DNA of 64,000 nucleotides, taken from Chitinophagaceae bacterium (GTDB lineage Bacteria > Bacteroidota > Bacteroidia > Chitinophagales > Chitinophagaceae). The number at the start of each line of letters is the position of its first letter. Position 1 is the stretch's first letter. Under the pieces are notes generated by a model. The model was not told the origin of the DNA, made no database searches, and worked only from the letters and a program-made list of their open reading frames with translations. This document shows, piece after piece, positions 1 through 9,269 of the stretch. Position numbers and translations under genes: made by a program. The stretch covers positions 1 to 64,000 of the forward strand of contig JANWIJ010000006.1 in NCBI GenBank assembly GCA_025449935.1, read 5' to 3'.

Positions 1-227
1 ATATAGCCGGCGCCGGTTGCTTTATCCCAATCAAACCGAAATCAATTCTGGGCAGTTATTGTTACTAAATATTTATTAGTCTGCCCGTGAATCGAAGTGA
101 CGGTGAAAGAAGCGACGTGACCGGCACCGAGATCCCTGACATCATACTTGCAGGAGAATTGCAATAACGAAGCAAAAAGAAGAACGGTAAAATATAAGTA
201 AGATCGTTTCTCAATTAACTTTCTCAT
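1..227 (-). pseudogene. SusCD-linked lipoprotein interrupted by an in-frame TGA; continues off the left edge
   Basis: The ORF starts at 227 with a lipoprotein signal peptide (basic start, hydrophobic stretch FTVLLFASLLQFSC, lipobox Cys about residue 26). It is the third gene of the sigma/FecR/SusC/SusD cassette, 43 bases after susD. The frame stops at a TGA (44-42) but stays open after it to the window edge, and the following residues (FRFDWDKATGAGY) look like the start of a PKD-type beta-sandwich domain, as in third genes of SusCD pairs in this phylum. One G-to-A change (TGG to TGA) would explain the stop. I therefore read it as a broken or misread surface glycan-binding or adhesin lipoprotein. 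The alternative is a genuine short lipoprotein of about 61 residues. An in-frame TTG at 248 is a possible but less likely start. Confidence 0.55.
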
Positions 228-270
228 ATTAAAAAGTTGAATTGTCAATAAAATTGTTTTCTGATCCCTT

Positions 271-1797
271 TTAATAATTGGGATTTTGTGGCAGGGCCGC
301 GGTCCTTACATCAAAATCAGGAATAGGCAGCAGGCTATGCTTGTTTTGCTGATAGCCTAATGCAGCTAATTCTGTTGAAGCAGTTCCCCAGCGAACCAGG
401 TCAACATACCGGTAGCCTTCAAATGCGAGTTCCAGTTGCCGTTCTTTTACAATATCACCAAATAAGGCAGTGCCGGAAGAACTCACATCCACCAAACCGG
501 CCCGTTGCCTCACCTGGTTCAGGTATTGCCGGGATTTCAGATCATTACTTGATTTATTGTAAGCTTCAGCCGCCATCAGCAATACATCGGCATAGCGTAT
601 ATGACGCCAGTTGGTTCCATAATTCAATTCACCGATCGGGCCGCCTGTCTGTGGCTGGAAAGAGCCATATTTTCGCTGAAAGAAACCTTCATAATCGTAG
701 GCTGAAGGGTTACTCCAGTTACCGCCGGCTGCTGTCAATTCTCCTACCGACATGATGATTTGCTGCCTCCTGGTAACATCCCCTGCGGCAATAAATGCAT
801 TCCACAGTTTTTGTTTTGGCAAATTAAACCCCCAGCCGCCGATCAATGAATCCGCAGGTGCCTTGGTATAATAATCACTGCGGGGTCCCATTAACTGGAT
901 ATGAATATTACTCTCCGGCGCAGCACCCCAGGGAAAATTACCCCAGTCATAACTGCGGGCATTGGTGTAAGAAATTTCAAACAGGGATTCAGAGCCAAAC
1001 TCAAAAGCTTTTGAAAATGCGGCGCCGACAGAAGGGGCCAGGGTATACTGGTTCGAGGTGATCACGAGCTCGAACTGGGCGGCTGCTTCTGAATATTTTT
1101 GCTGGTACAATAAAGCTTTTCCCAGCATGGCCTGTGCAGAACCCTTCGAAACCCTGAACCTTTCTGCGCCGCTATAGGTGTTTTTCAACGGAAGATCAAT
1201 AATAGCTTCAGCCAGGTCTTTTTCGATTTGTCTGTAGACTTCAGCTTTAGGCTTACGTCCTGTACTGGTATATTGTGCAGGTGGTATATCATCCAGCACC
1301 AGGGGCACATCGCCCCATAATGAAACCAGTTCGAAATAATTGTAAGCACGCAGGAATTTTGCTTCCGCAATGAGCCGTTTGCGGACTTCAGTTTCCGGCA
1401 GGGTCCTGTTGATAACCTTATTCGCACGGTAAATGGTAAAATAGCACATCCGCCACGCATCTCTCACTTTATCGTTGGTGGCGTCGAAATTATAATTGTC
1501 CAGCGTCTGGTAACCGGGCTGGTCACCTGCATCGCTGCCTCCTGCATTGCCTTCATCAGAAAGCAACACTTTCACCATATACAGACTGCCCCAATTATTA
1601 TTGTAATGCGCCTGCATCATATCATACACGGCCGTCACGGCCTGGGTGGCATCCAGGTCGGTTTTGTAAAAATCTTCCTCTGCAAAAGCTCCCGGTACCT
1701 CCTGCTCAAGAAATTTTTTGCAGCCGGTACTCATCAGCAGGGCAGAGAAACAAATTATCGTGGTTTTTATTAAATAATTTTTCATTGTTGTTTCCAT
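271..1797 (-). CDS. SusD/RagB-type outer-membrane nutrient-binding lipoprotein
   Basis: This 508-residue protein has a lipoprotein signal ending at Cys26 (LLMSTGC), then the SusD N-terminal region with TPR-like helices (KFLEQEVPGAFAEEDFYKT, AYNYFELVSLWGDVPLV) and the C-terminal RagB/SusD region (GTNWRHIRYADVLLMAAEA, RQLELAFEGYRYVDLVRWG). Length is normal for the family. SusD proteins sit on the cell surface as the lid of the SusC channel and bind the oligosaccharide or peptide to be imported. It follows susC by 7 bases, so the two are co-transcribed and probably translationally coupled. ATG codons at residues 1 and 5 (1785) are both possible starts. The substrate cannot be told, because no glycoside hydrolase is in view. 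Confidence 0.95.
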   Translation of the reverse strand: METTMKNYLIKTTIICFSALLMSTGCKKFLEQEVPGAFAEEDFYKTDLDATQAVTAVYDMMQAHYNNNWGSLYMVKVLLSDEGNAGGSDAGDQPGYQTLDNYNFDATNDKVRDAWRMCYFTIYRANKVINRTLPETEVRKRLIAEAKFLRAYNYFELVSLWGDVPLVLDDIPPAQYTSTGRKPKAEVYRQIEKDLAEAIIDLPLKNTYSGAERFRVSKGSAQAMLGKALLYQQKYSEAAAQFELVITSNQYTLAPSVGAAFSKAFEFGSESLFEISYTNARSYDWGNFPWGAAPESNIHIQLMGPRSDYYTKAPADSLIGGWGFNLPKQKLWNAFIAAGDVTRRQQIIMSVGELTAAGGNWSNPSAYDYEGFFQRKYGSFQPQTGGPIGELNYGTNWRHIRYADVLLMAAEAYNKSSNDLKSRQYLNQVRQRAGLVDVSSSGTALFGDIVKERQLELAFEGYRYVDLVRWGTASTELAALGYQQNKHSLLPIPDFDVRTAALPQNPNY

Positions 1798-1804
1798 TTA
1801 ATAA

Positions 1805-4800
1805 TTAAAAATTAAATGTCAGGCCTACGATGGCTTTTCTGGGAATGGGATAACCCCCGCGGTCAATTCCTATACTATTCTGGCCGTTGCTTCCTCCTTC
1901 CGGATCAACACCGGGGTATTTCGTAAAGGTGAAAAAGTCATCAAGAGAAACATAGATACGGGCCCTGGTGATCTTCATCCTGTTCAGGATGCTTTCCGGT
2001 AATGTATATCCCAGCTGTAATTGCCTGATTTTGGTGTAAGCACCATCAAAGATCATCAGGTCACTGTTATAGATATAGGGATTGGACGTATTGGAAGCAA
2101 ACCAGGTATTGGTGCTCCCGGGTCCTGTCCAGCGATTGGTATAAAAGAATAGGGGTTTGTTGGCAGTTCCCCGGTCAGTCCGGTTGAAACCCATCAGGAT
2201 GTCGTTGCCTGTCTGACCCTGTACGAATACCAGCATGTCAAATCCTTTCCACGAAACACTTGCCCTTGCTCCAAACGTAAGATCCGGGTGAGGGCTGCCG
2301 ATAAATGTCATATCAGCAGGAGATATCTGTTTGTCACCGTTTACATCCACTACGATTGGTTCACCCGGTTTAGGAGAATACCCGGTAATACCGGTTTTGG
2401 TTAAGTAATCAAATACATCAGCCTGGGTCTGGAAAATTCCAGCCGTTTTATATCCATTAAAATACCATAAAGGTTGACCAACCTGCATGGCTGTCGCAGA
2501 CCAGCCCGTACCAATACCGGCTCCGAAAATAATCGGTGAATTAGGATCCAGGAAAGTGACTTCATTGTTCAGCGTAGACAGGTTACCGCTTATTTCGTAA
2601 TTCAATGCTCTCTTTGAAGCAGGCCTGTTATTGTAAGACAATTCAAATTCCCATCCTTTATTAACCACGTTTCCCGCATTCTTGGTGCGCAATGTGTTTC
2701 CGGCAATTAACGGTGCATTACCGTCGGTCAGTAAGTCCTTTGTTGTTTTCTTGTAATAGTCAACTGTCAGGTTGAACCGGTTATTCAGGAAAGCCAGGTC
2801 AGCCCCGATATCGAATTGTTCGCTGGTTTCCCAGGTCAGGTCAGGATTTGCCAGGCTGGTAGGAGCCGCTCCCACCACCAGGTTACCATTGGCATCGGGA
2901 TAAAGCATACCGGCCCCGATCGCATTTTTCCATTCGCCAATGCCGATGGAAGAAACATTCCCGTTCTGTCCCCAGCTTCCACGCAGTTTCAGGTAATTGA
3001 CCTTACCGGAAACATTTTTAAAGAAATCTTCATTTGAAACGATCCATCCTGCAGAAACAGCAGGATATAATTTCCACTGGTTACCCGGCGCCAGTTTGGA
3101 ACTGCCATCCCGGCGGACCGATGCATTTAACAAATACCTGTCCTTGAAACCATAATTCACTCTTCCAAAGAAAGAAGCCAGTGTATAATCAAAAGCATTG
3201 CTGCCGATCCGGTCCACAGCATCCGGAACATAGTCAGCATAGGAGAAGCGGTCATCTTCCTTGAATAAACCTGAATAGCTTCCCCCGATATGATACTCGT
3301 GTGTTTTGATCGCTGATACACCACCCAGTAATGTTACATTGTGATCTCCAAAATTTCTTTTGTAGGTAGCAAAATTTTCCCATTGCCAGGTGTACCAGTT
3401 ATTATTGTAATCGTAACCGGTGGCTATTGTATTGAGGCTCTCGCTGGAATACCAGAAGGTGGGAGTCCAGCCATGTCCTGTCTGGAACGCCGCGTCAATA
3501 CCAAATCTCGACGTGAATGTAAATCCTTTGAATGGCTGGATCTCTGCATATACATTTCCGACAATTTTATTCTGAATATTCTCTCCTTTAGCCAGTTCAA
3601 TTCTTGAAATGGGGTTACCATACTCTCCCCGCAGGAAATTTGAAATCCCATACAGGTTTCCATTCGGATCTCTCCTCAACAATTTAGCGATTGGTGTTCC
3701 ATCCGGGGTAAACCCGTTCAGTGCAGACTGTACGTGTACCGGTAAAGTGCCTGTATAAGTCACCGGGGTAACAGGGTCCATGACCAGTGCAGAAGAAAGG
3801 ATTGACCCAAATTCGTTATTATCGGATATCGCTCTTCTTTTATGATGAGAATACGATAGCCTGTTACCGATCGTTAACCATGGTTTTATTTTATGGTCGC
3901 CATTGAACCGGACCGTATACCGGTTGAATCTTGCTTTATCGCCACCAACGATTCCTTCCTGTGTAAAGAGGGTTCCGCTAACGAGGTAAGTAGACTTGTC
4001 GGAACCACCACTGAACTGCAAGGAATGATGTTGCTGCGGCGCGGTTTGAATAACTTCCTTTAACCAGTTGGTACCGGCACCGATATTCGCAACATCTGCG
4101 GGTGTTGGCGCGCCAGCCACCCCCGCTTCCTGCAGGTATTGCTGGTATTGCTGTGCATTCATCATTTCAATGAAATTGTCTTTCAGTGATTGTTGGGAAT
4201 ATTGACCACTGTAAACAATTTCTGATGAATTCCTTTTTCCTGTTTTTGTCGTGATAATTATTACTCCATTGGCACCTTCCGCACCATATATCGCGGCGGA
4301 GGCAGCATCCTTAAGGATCTCAATAGAAGCAATCTCGGAAGGGTCGATGTATTCAATGCCTCCTGCCCTTACTCCATCAATAATATAAAGCGGGTTTGAA
4401 TTGCGGTTCGAACCGGCCCCACGGATGCGTATGTTCAGCCCGGCACCTGGTTGACCCGAGGTTGGCAGGACAACCACACCAGCTGTTCTTCCCTGGAGCG
4501 CCTGGTCGATACGCGTGGATGATACCGTAGTAAGCTGTTCCGCCCTGACGGAAGAAATAGAGCCGGTAACAAGAGTTTTTCGTTGCTGGCCATAACCCAC
4601 CACCACTACTTCGGAAATGGTGCGGTTGAGTGATACCAGTGATATGCTCATCGTTGTTTGATTCTCCACCTTGATTTCCTGTGTCGCAAAACCAACATAG
4701 CTGACAATCAGCGTGGCATCCGGACCGGAAACATTTATTACAAATAACCCGTCATCCCTGCTGGAGACACCGTTATTGGTTCCTTTTTCCAGGATACTGA

Positions 4801-5257
4801 CCCCTCCCAGCGGTTCGCCTTTATCGTCAGTGACTTTTCCGCTGATGATAGCAAACGGAGGCGGACTCGGGTCGCTTTTCCTCCCGGCAGCCGGGTCACT
4901 GGTGATTACCACCAGGTTGCCATTCATCCGGGTATAGACCAGCGAAGTATTGTGAAGCATTTTGTCCAAAACCTCGTTTAAAGGCCTGTCCTGTACATTA
5001 ATGCTGATGCGGAGCTCCTTGGGCAGAATCTCATCTTTGTAAACAAACCGGAAAACACCCTGTTCCTCAATGGTTTTAAAAGCCTTTTTTAAATGGGCTT
5101 TTTCCAGCCGGAGACTGATGTTTTCCTGTCCATAGCCACGGCCAAAGGACTGAAGCGAAAGCACAACAAGCAGCAGAATGGTAAATTTCATCATCAGCAA
5201 GCATTTGATGATTTGATGAGCTACGTCAGCAGACATAGCCTGTCCATTTTTTTTCAT
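1805..5257 (-). CDS. SusC/RagA-type TonB-dependent outer-membrane transporter with N-terminal STN domain
   Basis: The protein has 1150 residues. After a signal peptide (about residues 22-44) comes an STN domain (about 50-115, LKKAFKTIEEQGVFRFVYKDEIL), which in this family contacts the FecR anti-sigma factor. A carboxypeptidase-like domain follows (about 137-215, SGKVTDDKGEPLGGVSI), then the TonB plug (VVVVGYGQQRK, RIRGAGSNRNSNPLYIIDGV) and a long beta-barrel. The STN domain marks it as a transducing SusC that both imports a ligand and signals to the FecR/sigma pair encoded just upstream (6543-5431 and 7218-6625). The first 21 residues look like the extended N-terminus common in this family; ATGs at 5194 and 5191 start directly at the signal peptide. 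The 5' leader contains two hairpins. Confidence 0.96.
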   Translation of the reverse strand: MKKNGQAMSADVAHQIIKCLLMMKFTILLLVVLSLQSFGRGYGQENISLRLEKAHLKKAFKTIEEQGVFRFVYKDEILPKELRISINVQDRPLNEVLDKMLHNTSLVYTRMNGNLVVITSDPAAGRKSDPSPPPFAIISGKVTDDKGEPLGGVSILEKGTNNGVSSRDDGLFVINVSGPDATLIVSYVGFATQEIKVENQTTMSISLVSLNRTISEVVVVGYGQQRKTLVTGSISSVRAEQLTTVSSTRIDQALQGRTAGVVVLPTSGQPGAGLNIRIRGAGSNRNSNPLYIIDGVRAGGIEYIDPSEIASIEILKDAASAAIYGAEGANGVIIITTKTGKRNSSEIVYSGQYSQQSLKDNFIEMMNAQQYQQYLQEAGVAGAPTPADVANIGAGTNWLKEVIQTAPQQHHSLQFSGGSDKSTYLVSGTLFTQEGIVGGDKARFNRYTVRFNGDHKIKPWLTIGNRLSYSHHKRRAISDNNEFGSILSSALVMDPVTPVTYTGTLPVHVQSALNGFTPDGTPIAKLLRRDPNGNLYGISNFLRGEYGNPISRIELAKGENIQNKIVGNVYAEIQPFKGFTFTSRFGIDAAFQTGHGWTPTFWYSSESLNTIATGYDYNNNWYTWQWENFATYKRNFGDHNVTLLGGVSAIKTHEYHIGGSYSGLFKEDDRFSYADYVPDAVDRIGSNAFDYTLASFFGRVNYGFKDRYLLNASVRRDGSSKLAPGNQWKLYPAVSAGWIVSNEDFFKNVSGKVNYLKLRGSWGQNGNVSSIGIGEWKNAIGAGMLYPDANGNLVVGAAPTSLANPDLTWETSEQFDIGADLAFLNNRFNLTVDYYKKTTKDLLTDGNAPLIAGNTLRTKNAGNVVNKGWEFELSYNNRPASKRALNYEISGNLSTLNNEVTFLDPNSPIIFGAGIGTGWSATAMQVGQPLWYFNGYKTAGIFQTQADVFDYLTKTGITGYSPKPGEPIVVDVNGDKQISPADMTFIGSPHPDLTFGARASVSWKGFDMLVFVQGQTGNDILMGFNRTDRGTANKPLFFYTNRWTGPGSTNTWFASNTSNPYIYNSDLMIFDGAYTKIRQLQLGYTLPESILNRMKITRARIYVSLDDFFTFTKYPGVDPEGGSNGQNSIGIDRGGYPIPRKAIVGLTFNF

Positions 5258-5285
5258 ACCTTAGTTTTGATTTGATGACTGGAAT

Positions 5286-5348
5286 TTGCTCACGCTTGAG
5301 CAAGTTTTCTTCATTTTTTAACGGGGAATGCCGCAAACATTCTCCGTT
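5286..5348 (-). promoter_or_regulatory. Two hairpins in the susC 5' leader
   Basis: The 173-base gap between fecR and susC holds two inverted repeats close to the susC start. One is TTGCTCA/TGAGCAA (5286-5303). The other is an 11-base arm pair, 5320-5330 with 5338-5348 (AACGGGGAATG pairing with CATTCTCCGTT, one G-U). On the minus strand neither hairpin is followed by a U-run, so they are not terminators of the fecR transcript. They are more likely structure in the susC leader RNA. I see no TAnnTTTG box in this gap, as expected if the cognate ECF sigma factor uses its own promoter. Confidence 0.4.
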
Positions 5349-5430
5349 TCTTTTTTACGTCAGGTTTCTCTTTTCATAAGCATACAATTTTTTAGTTACG
5401 CAATCGTATATTATTACAGACAGTTTATGG

Positions 5431-6543
5431 TTATTTACCACTGATAGTCACATCTTTCTTATTGATTGAATACCGGAATCCGCCGCTTGCCTGCAAGGCT
5501 TCCATCACCTCCCCCAGTGTCTTATCCTCGAAAGTGGCGGTATAGGATTCCTTTTTCAGTTTTTCGTCTGCGATGATCAATCTCACATCATACCAGCGTT
5601 CGATCTTCAGGGCAATTTCTTCGAGCGTCTCTTCATCAAAAGCCAGTTTATTACTGATCCATAAGGTTTCCACCGCGCTGCTGTCTTTTTTCTTGTAATT
5701 GATTTTCTCCAGTTTCAGTACATTATTATTCGCTTTTACGTGGCCGCCTTCCTCTACCAGGGTGCCTTCATTATTGGTTACGATCAGCTTATCGTTTGGT
5801 TTCAGGATAATCTTTTTCTTGTCGGGGCTTTTAACCAGGGTAATCTCTACCGAACCCCTGATCAGGGAGGTTTCCGTATTTTTTTCCTCGGCATAGGAAC
5901 GTACATTGAACGCGGTTCCGAGCACTTTCACATCGATAGCGGAGGTATGAATGATAAAGGGACGGGTTTCATCCCTGACCACATCGAAAAATGCTTCACC
6001 AGTCAGTTCAACTTCCCGGATAACTCCCTGGAAATTTTCATTATAAGTAATACGGCTGTCGGCATTTAACCATACCTGTGAACCATCAGGCAGGGTTACT
6101 TTTGACTTTGACCCCCGTTTTGTACTTACCGTATTCCGGGCATTGGATTTGGTATCTTTTTTATCGGCTATTATGTTGGAAAAAAGGAAGAATCCAAGGA
6201 CCAGGGAGGCCGCTATCCCCGACACCCACATTAATTTCCTGAATGCAGAGCGTGGGCTCACTTTCTTTTCTCCATACCCATTTTCTTCCTCGGTATCTGC
6301 ATTCTCATATTGCAAAACAGGTTCAGAAAGATGGTTACTAAGCCGCTGCATATGCCTGTTAAAAGCTTCTTTCTTCTGTATCGTGGTGGGTTGCTGCGAG
6401 TTCCAGACAGCCATAAGTGTTTCAATACGTAAGCTTTCCCCCGGGTTTTGTTGTAGAAAACTTTCCAGCTCGGCCAACTCTGGTGGCAGCGCTTCTCCTG
6501 ATAATTTCAGGCTTATCAATTCATAAAAACGATCCTGGTTCAT
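5431..6543 (-). CDS. FecR-family anti-sigma factor with DUF4974
   Basis: The ATG at 6543 (MNQDRFYELISLKLSGEA) is chosen over the upstream open frame to 6597, because FecR proteins of this phylum begin with this kind of cytoplasmic helical region. That gives 370 residues. Order: cytoplasmic anti-sigma segment, one transmembrane helix (about residues 116-138), the periplasmic FecR beta domain (KVTLPDGSQVWLNADSRITYNENF) and a C-terminal DUF4974 domain (LEEIALKIERWYDVRLIIAD), which receives the signal from the SusC STN domain. It holds the sigma factor encoded 81 bases upstream inactive until SusC binds its ligand. Confidence 0.93.
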   Translation of the reverse strand: MNQDRFYELISLKLSGEALPPELAELESFLQQNPGESLRIETLMAVWNSQQPTTIQKKEAFNRHMQRLSNHLSEPVLQYENADTEEENGYGEKKVSPRSAFRKLMWVSGIAASLVLGFFLFSNIIADKKDTKSNARNTVSTKRGSKSKVTLPDGSQVWLNADSRITYNENFQGVIREVELTGEAFFDVVRDETRPFIIHTSAIDVKVLGTAFNVRSYAEEKNTETSLIRGSVEITLVKSPDKKKIILKPNDKLIVTNNEGTLVEEGGHVKANNNVLKLEKINYKKKDSSAVETLWISNKLAFDEETLEEIALKIERWYDVRLIIADEKLKKESYTATFEDKTLGEVMEALQASGGFRYSINKKDVTISGK

Positions 6544-6624
6544 AATTCCTGGTTGGTATATAGCCCTAAGACAGGAAGAAGAAAGGAAATGTACCAACCG
6601 AAGGGGGAAAATAGTTAAACCGGT

Positions 6625-7218
6625 TCAGGAAACTGAAAACCGGCTGATGGAAGGAATGGAAGGCTGTACAGCGTCGGGTAATACGGTTGCGATTTTCCGG
6701 ACAGCGATGGCAAGCTGGTTACGGACAGTTAATACGGAAAGGTTCAGGATTTCAGCCGCCTCCTTATACTTCATACCATCCTCTTTAACTAACTGGAAGA
6801 TAACCTTGCATTGGGGAGGCAATTCCCGGATAGCCTGTTTTATCCGGCTCACAATCTCAGCTGATATGCATAATTCTTCGGGATTCCCCATACCTACTAC
6901 CGGCTGTATATCAATGTCATCGATGCAATAAGGAACGTTTTTGTAATTCTTGTGTATATAATTGATGGAAAAATTTTTCGCAATGGTGAAAAGATACACT
7001 TTTAAGTTTCCGATTTCAGCCAGCCTTGAACGGATCTGCCATAGTTTAATAAAAACATCAGACACAATTTCCTCAGCGGCTTCATTTGATTTTACGATGG
7101 AAAAAGAAAATTTGTGGAGATGATCAAACATATGATGGTAAAGGCTTTCATATGCTTTCATGTCTTCATATAAAGCAATGCGGGTTTGCAGTTCTTGTAT
7201 CGCAGTATGTGGTAACAA
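6625..7218 (-). CDS. ECF RNA polymerase sigma-70 factor of the SusCD/FecR cassette
   Basis: Up to 197 residues, with sigma region 2 (SFSIVKSNEAAEEIVSDVFIKLWQIR) and region 4 helix-turn-helix (LPPQCKVIFQLVKEDGMKYKEAAEILNLSVLTVRNQL). The only start codon that keeps the full region 2 is a TTG at 7218. The first ATG (7161) would cut into the conserved N-terminus. A TGA lies 10 codons upstream, so no ATG start is available further out. It is the first gene of the cassette and should direct transcription of the downstream susC/susD pair. No TAnnTTTG box is visible upstream. Confidence 0.92.
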   Translation of the reverse strand: MLPHTAIQELQTRIALYEDMKAYESLYHHMFDHLHKFSFSIVKSNEAAEEIVSDVFIKLWQIRSRLAEIGNLKVYLFTIAKNFSINYIHKNYKNVPYCIDDIDIQPVVGMGNPEELCISAEIVSRIKQAIRELPPQCKVIFQLVKEDGMKYKEAAEILNLSVLTVRNQLAIAVRKIATVLPDAVQPSIPSISRFSVS

Positions 7219-7361
7219 TGCAGGCAGTTTGTGAGCAATCGCATTTCAATGTTATACTTTTTTATTGAAATAAAAAAATGTCCGGTGTTTTTCTGCAAAG
7301 CAAAATCATGCATTCCGGCCAGCGGTTACGTTTGTATGACAAATCAAAAAGATTTTCAGCA

Positions 7362-8588
7362 TTACCGAACTCTGCGTTCTAATTCTTTTTTGATGAGTCC
7401 CAGTTCCCGGCCTGTCTGTCCTTTCACGGATGTGTTTTCCTGCGCCCGGCGCATCAGGTAAGGGATGACATCTTTGATGGGACCAAACGGAAGATACTTG
7501 CTTACTGAACAACCGGCATGCGCCAGGTTGAAAGTGATGTTATCGCTCATCCCGTATAACTGGCTCCAGTGAATATGCCGGTGATTGAACGGGAGTCCTT
7601 TTTGTTTAATCAATTCTGTTGCGTAAAGGTTGCTGTATTCATTGTGCGAGGCCACAATCAATGCGATTTTGTCGAGATGCTGGATGCAAAATTCAACACC
7701 GGTGTTGTAATCCCTGTCCGTGCTTTCTTTATCCGGTTGTATCGGTGAGGGATACCCAAGTTCTGCCGCCCTTTTTCTTTCTTTTTCCATATAAGCGCCG
7801 CGGACAAGCTTGGCCCCGAGAACAAACCCCCGTTCGGCTGCAGCAGCATAAGAGTCTTTCAGGAACGAAAGCCGGTCATGGCGGTAATGCTGGATGGTAT
7901 TGTACACCACGCATTTCCCTTTATTAAACGTATCCATCATCAGGATCGTTAATGCATCCACGGGGTCCTGTATCCAGGTTTCTTCAGCATCCACCAGGAC
8001 CCCAACTTTATTTTGATCGGCAGCTTCACAAATGCGCATCATGCGGTTACGGACACGATGCCATTCTTCTTTTTCCTCAGCGCCCAATTCTGTAATCGTT
8101 TTCAAAAATCGCTTCATCAGGGTTCCCTGTGCCTGGTGCATGGCTGCATCCAGCTTTTCCAGCAATCCAAACCGGGCTATGCCGGTCACCTTAACACTCA
8201 TAAAAGGTACATTGGGTTCCGACCCTGCATAATTAATTACCCGGATGAACTCATCACAGGCATGGTCAAAATTTTCCTCTCCTTCCTTCCCTTCCACGCC
8301 ATAATCCAAAATGACCTGAACATGGTATTTTTCCAATAGTTCCGCCACTTTGGTGGTTTCCGCCAGGGTTTCCCCGCCGACAAACTGAACAAAAATGGTA
8401 TCGCGGATGATTCCGTTAACCGGTAGTCCTGCTTTAATAGACCAGGGGGCCAGCCTGGTACCCAGTTTCACCAGCCATGGTTTACCCATCAGCGAAAAAA
8501 GAAACCGCGCTTTCTTGAGTTGCCTGTCTGATTTATACTCAAAAGCAAATTCAGTATTATCAAAAGAGATAGGGGGATATGATTTCAT
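7362..8588 (-). CDS. Proline dehydrogenase (monofunctional)
   Basis: 408 residues from ATG 8588, chosen because the open frame to 8702 runs through the promoter box at 8612-8619 and the divergent gene's promoter. The sequence shows the PRODH TIM barrel (VQVILDYGVEGKEGEENF, VGVLVDAEETWIQDPVDALTILMMD) and the FAD/proline-binding motif region near the C-terminus (GAKLVRGAYMEKERKRA, ASHNEYS). The enzyme oxidises proline to pyrroline-5-carboxylate and passes electrons to quinone at the inner membrane. It lacks the P5C dehydrogenase half of PutA, so a separate enzyme must finish the pathway. It is divergently transcribed from the thioesterase gene at 8693. Confidence 0.93.
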   Translation of the reverse strand: MKSYPPISFDNTEFAFEYKSDRQLKKARFLFSLMGKPWLVKLGTRLAPWSIKAGLPVNGIIRDTIFVQFVGGETLAETTKVAELLEKYHVQVILDYGVEGKEGEENFDHACDEFIRVINYAGSEPNVPFMSVKVTGIARFGLLEKLDAAMHQAQGTLMKRFLKTITELGAEEKEEWHRVRNRMMRICEAADQNKVGVLVDAEETWIQDPVDALTILMMDTFNKGKCVVYNTIQHYRHDRLSFLKDSYAAAAERGFVLGAKLVRGAYMEKERKRAAELGYPSPIQPDKESTDRDYNTGVEFCIQHLDKIALIVASHNEYSNLYATELIKQKGLPFNHRHIHWSQLYGMSDNITFNLAHAGCSVSKYLPFGPIKDVIPYLMRRAQENTSVKGQTGRELGLIKKELERRVR

Positions 8589-8611
8589 ATAGCAATTGTA
8601 AATAAACCGGG

Positions 8612-8619
8612 CAAAGATA
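8612..8619 (-). promoter_or_regulatory. -7 promoter box for proline dehydrogenase
   Basis: On the minus strand the sequence is TATCTTTG, an exact match to the Bacteroidota -7 consensus TAnnTTTG, 23 bases before the chosen ATG at 8588. No TTTG -33 box is seen at the usual distance. Confidence 0.65.
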
Positions 8620-8669
8620 GGGTGAAGATTATCATATAATACTGACCCCGCTCTTGCCGTCGCATGCCT

Positions 8670-8677
8670 TAACTTTG
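8670..8677 (+). promoter_or_regulatory. -7 promoter box for the thioesterase gene
   Basis: TAACTTTG matches TAnnTTTG exactly and ends 15 bases before the ATG at 8693. It lies about 50 bases from the oppositely oriented box of proline dehydrogenase, giving a compact divergent promoter region. Confidence 0.65.
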
Positions 8678-8692
8678 ACCCAAATTTTTGCC

Positions 8693-9208
8693 ATGGAACC
8701 AAAAAAAGCAGCAGCCAGTATCACCATTATGACCGAACTAGTTTTACCCAATGATACCAATCTATTCGGCAACCTGATGGGAGGTAGATTGATGTACTGG
8801 ATGGATATCGCAGCTGCCTTATCTGCTCAAAAACATTCCAATGCACCCGTGGTAACAGCTTCCGTCGACAATATTTCTTTTGAAAATTCGATCAAACTCG
8901 GCAACGTGGTGCATATTGAAGCGAAAGTGACCCGGGCATTTACCACCTCAATGGAAATTCATATAAAAGTATGGGGAGAAGACCTGGCGCAGCAATACCG
9001 GTATAAGAGTAATGAAGCTTATTACACGTTCGTGGCGCTGGATCCTCACGGCAAGCCTAAAGCCGTTCCCCAACTTACTGTAGGCAACGAGGAAGAGAAG
9101 AAACTCTTCGACGGAGCATTAAGAAGAAGACAACTCCGCCTGATACTGGGTGGAAAGATGAAACCCGATGACGCGGCTGAGTTGAAAGCTTTGTTTGTTA
9201 AAGATTAA
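8693..9208 (+). CDS. Hotdog-fold acyl-CoA thioesterase
   Basis: 171 residues. The start at 8693 lies just after the -7 box; the longer frame from 8654 would begin upstream of it. The sequence has the YciA/BACH-type hotdog signature: PNDTNLFGNLMGGRLMYWMDIAAALSAQKHS, with the catalytic Asp in the following helix, and VVTASVDNISFENSIKLGNVVHIEAKV. Such enzymes hydrolyse acyl-CoA to free fatty acid and CoA in the cytoplasm. The chain-length preference cannot be read from sequence. Confidence 0.9.
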   Translation: MEPKKAAASITIMTELVLPNDTNLFGNLMGGRLMYWMDIAAALSAQKHSNAPVVTASVDNISFENSIKLGNVVHIEAKVTRAFTTSMEIHIKVWGEDLAQQYRYKSNEAYYTFVALDPHGKPKAVPQLTVGNEEEKKLFDGALRRRQLRLILGGKMKPDDAAELKALFVKD

Positions 9209-9233
9209 AGTGGTCACTAGTGAATCCTGAATA

Positions 9234-9263
9234 ACTAGAAACTACAGACTACAGACTACAAAC
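9234..9263. repeat. Short tandem ACTACAG-type repeat
   Basis: Between the convergent thioesterase and acyltransferase genes lie two perfect ACTACAG units (9241-9254) followed by a degenerate third (ACTACAA), preceded by a related AACTAGAA. The gap holds no gene. Confidence 0.5.
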
Positions 9264-9269
9264 CATAAA

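Noticed and set aside
5093-5275. 60-residue plus-strand frame at the susC start
   Set aside because: Antisense shadow of the conserved SusC STN region.
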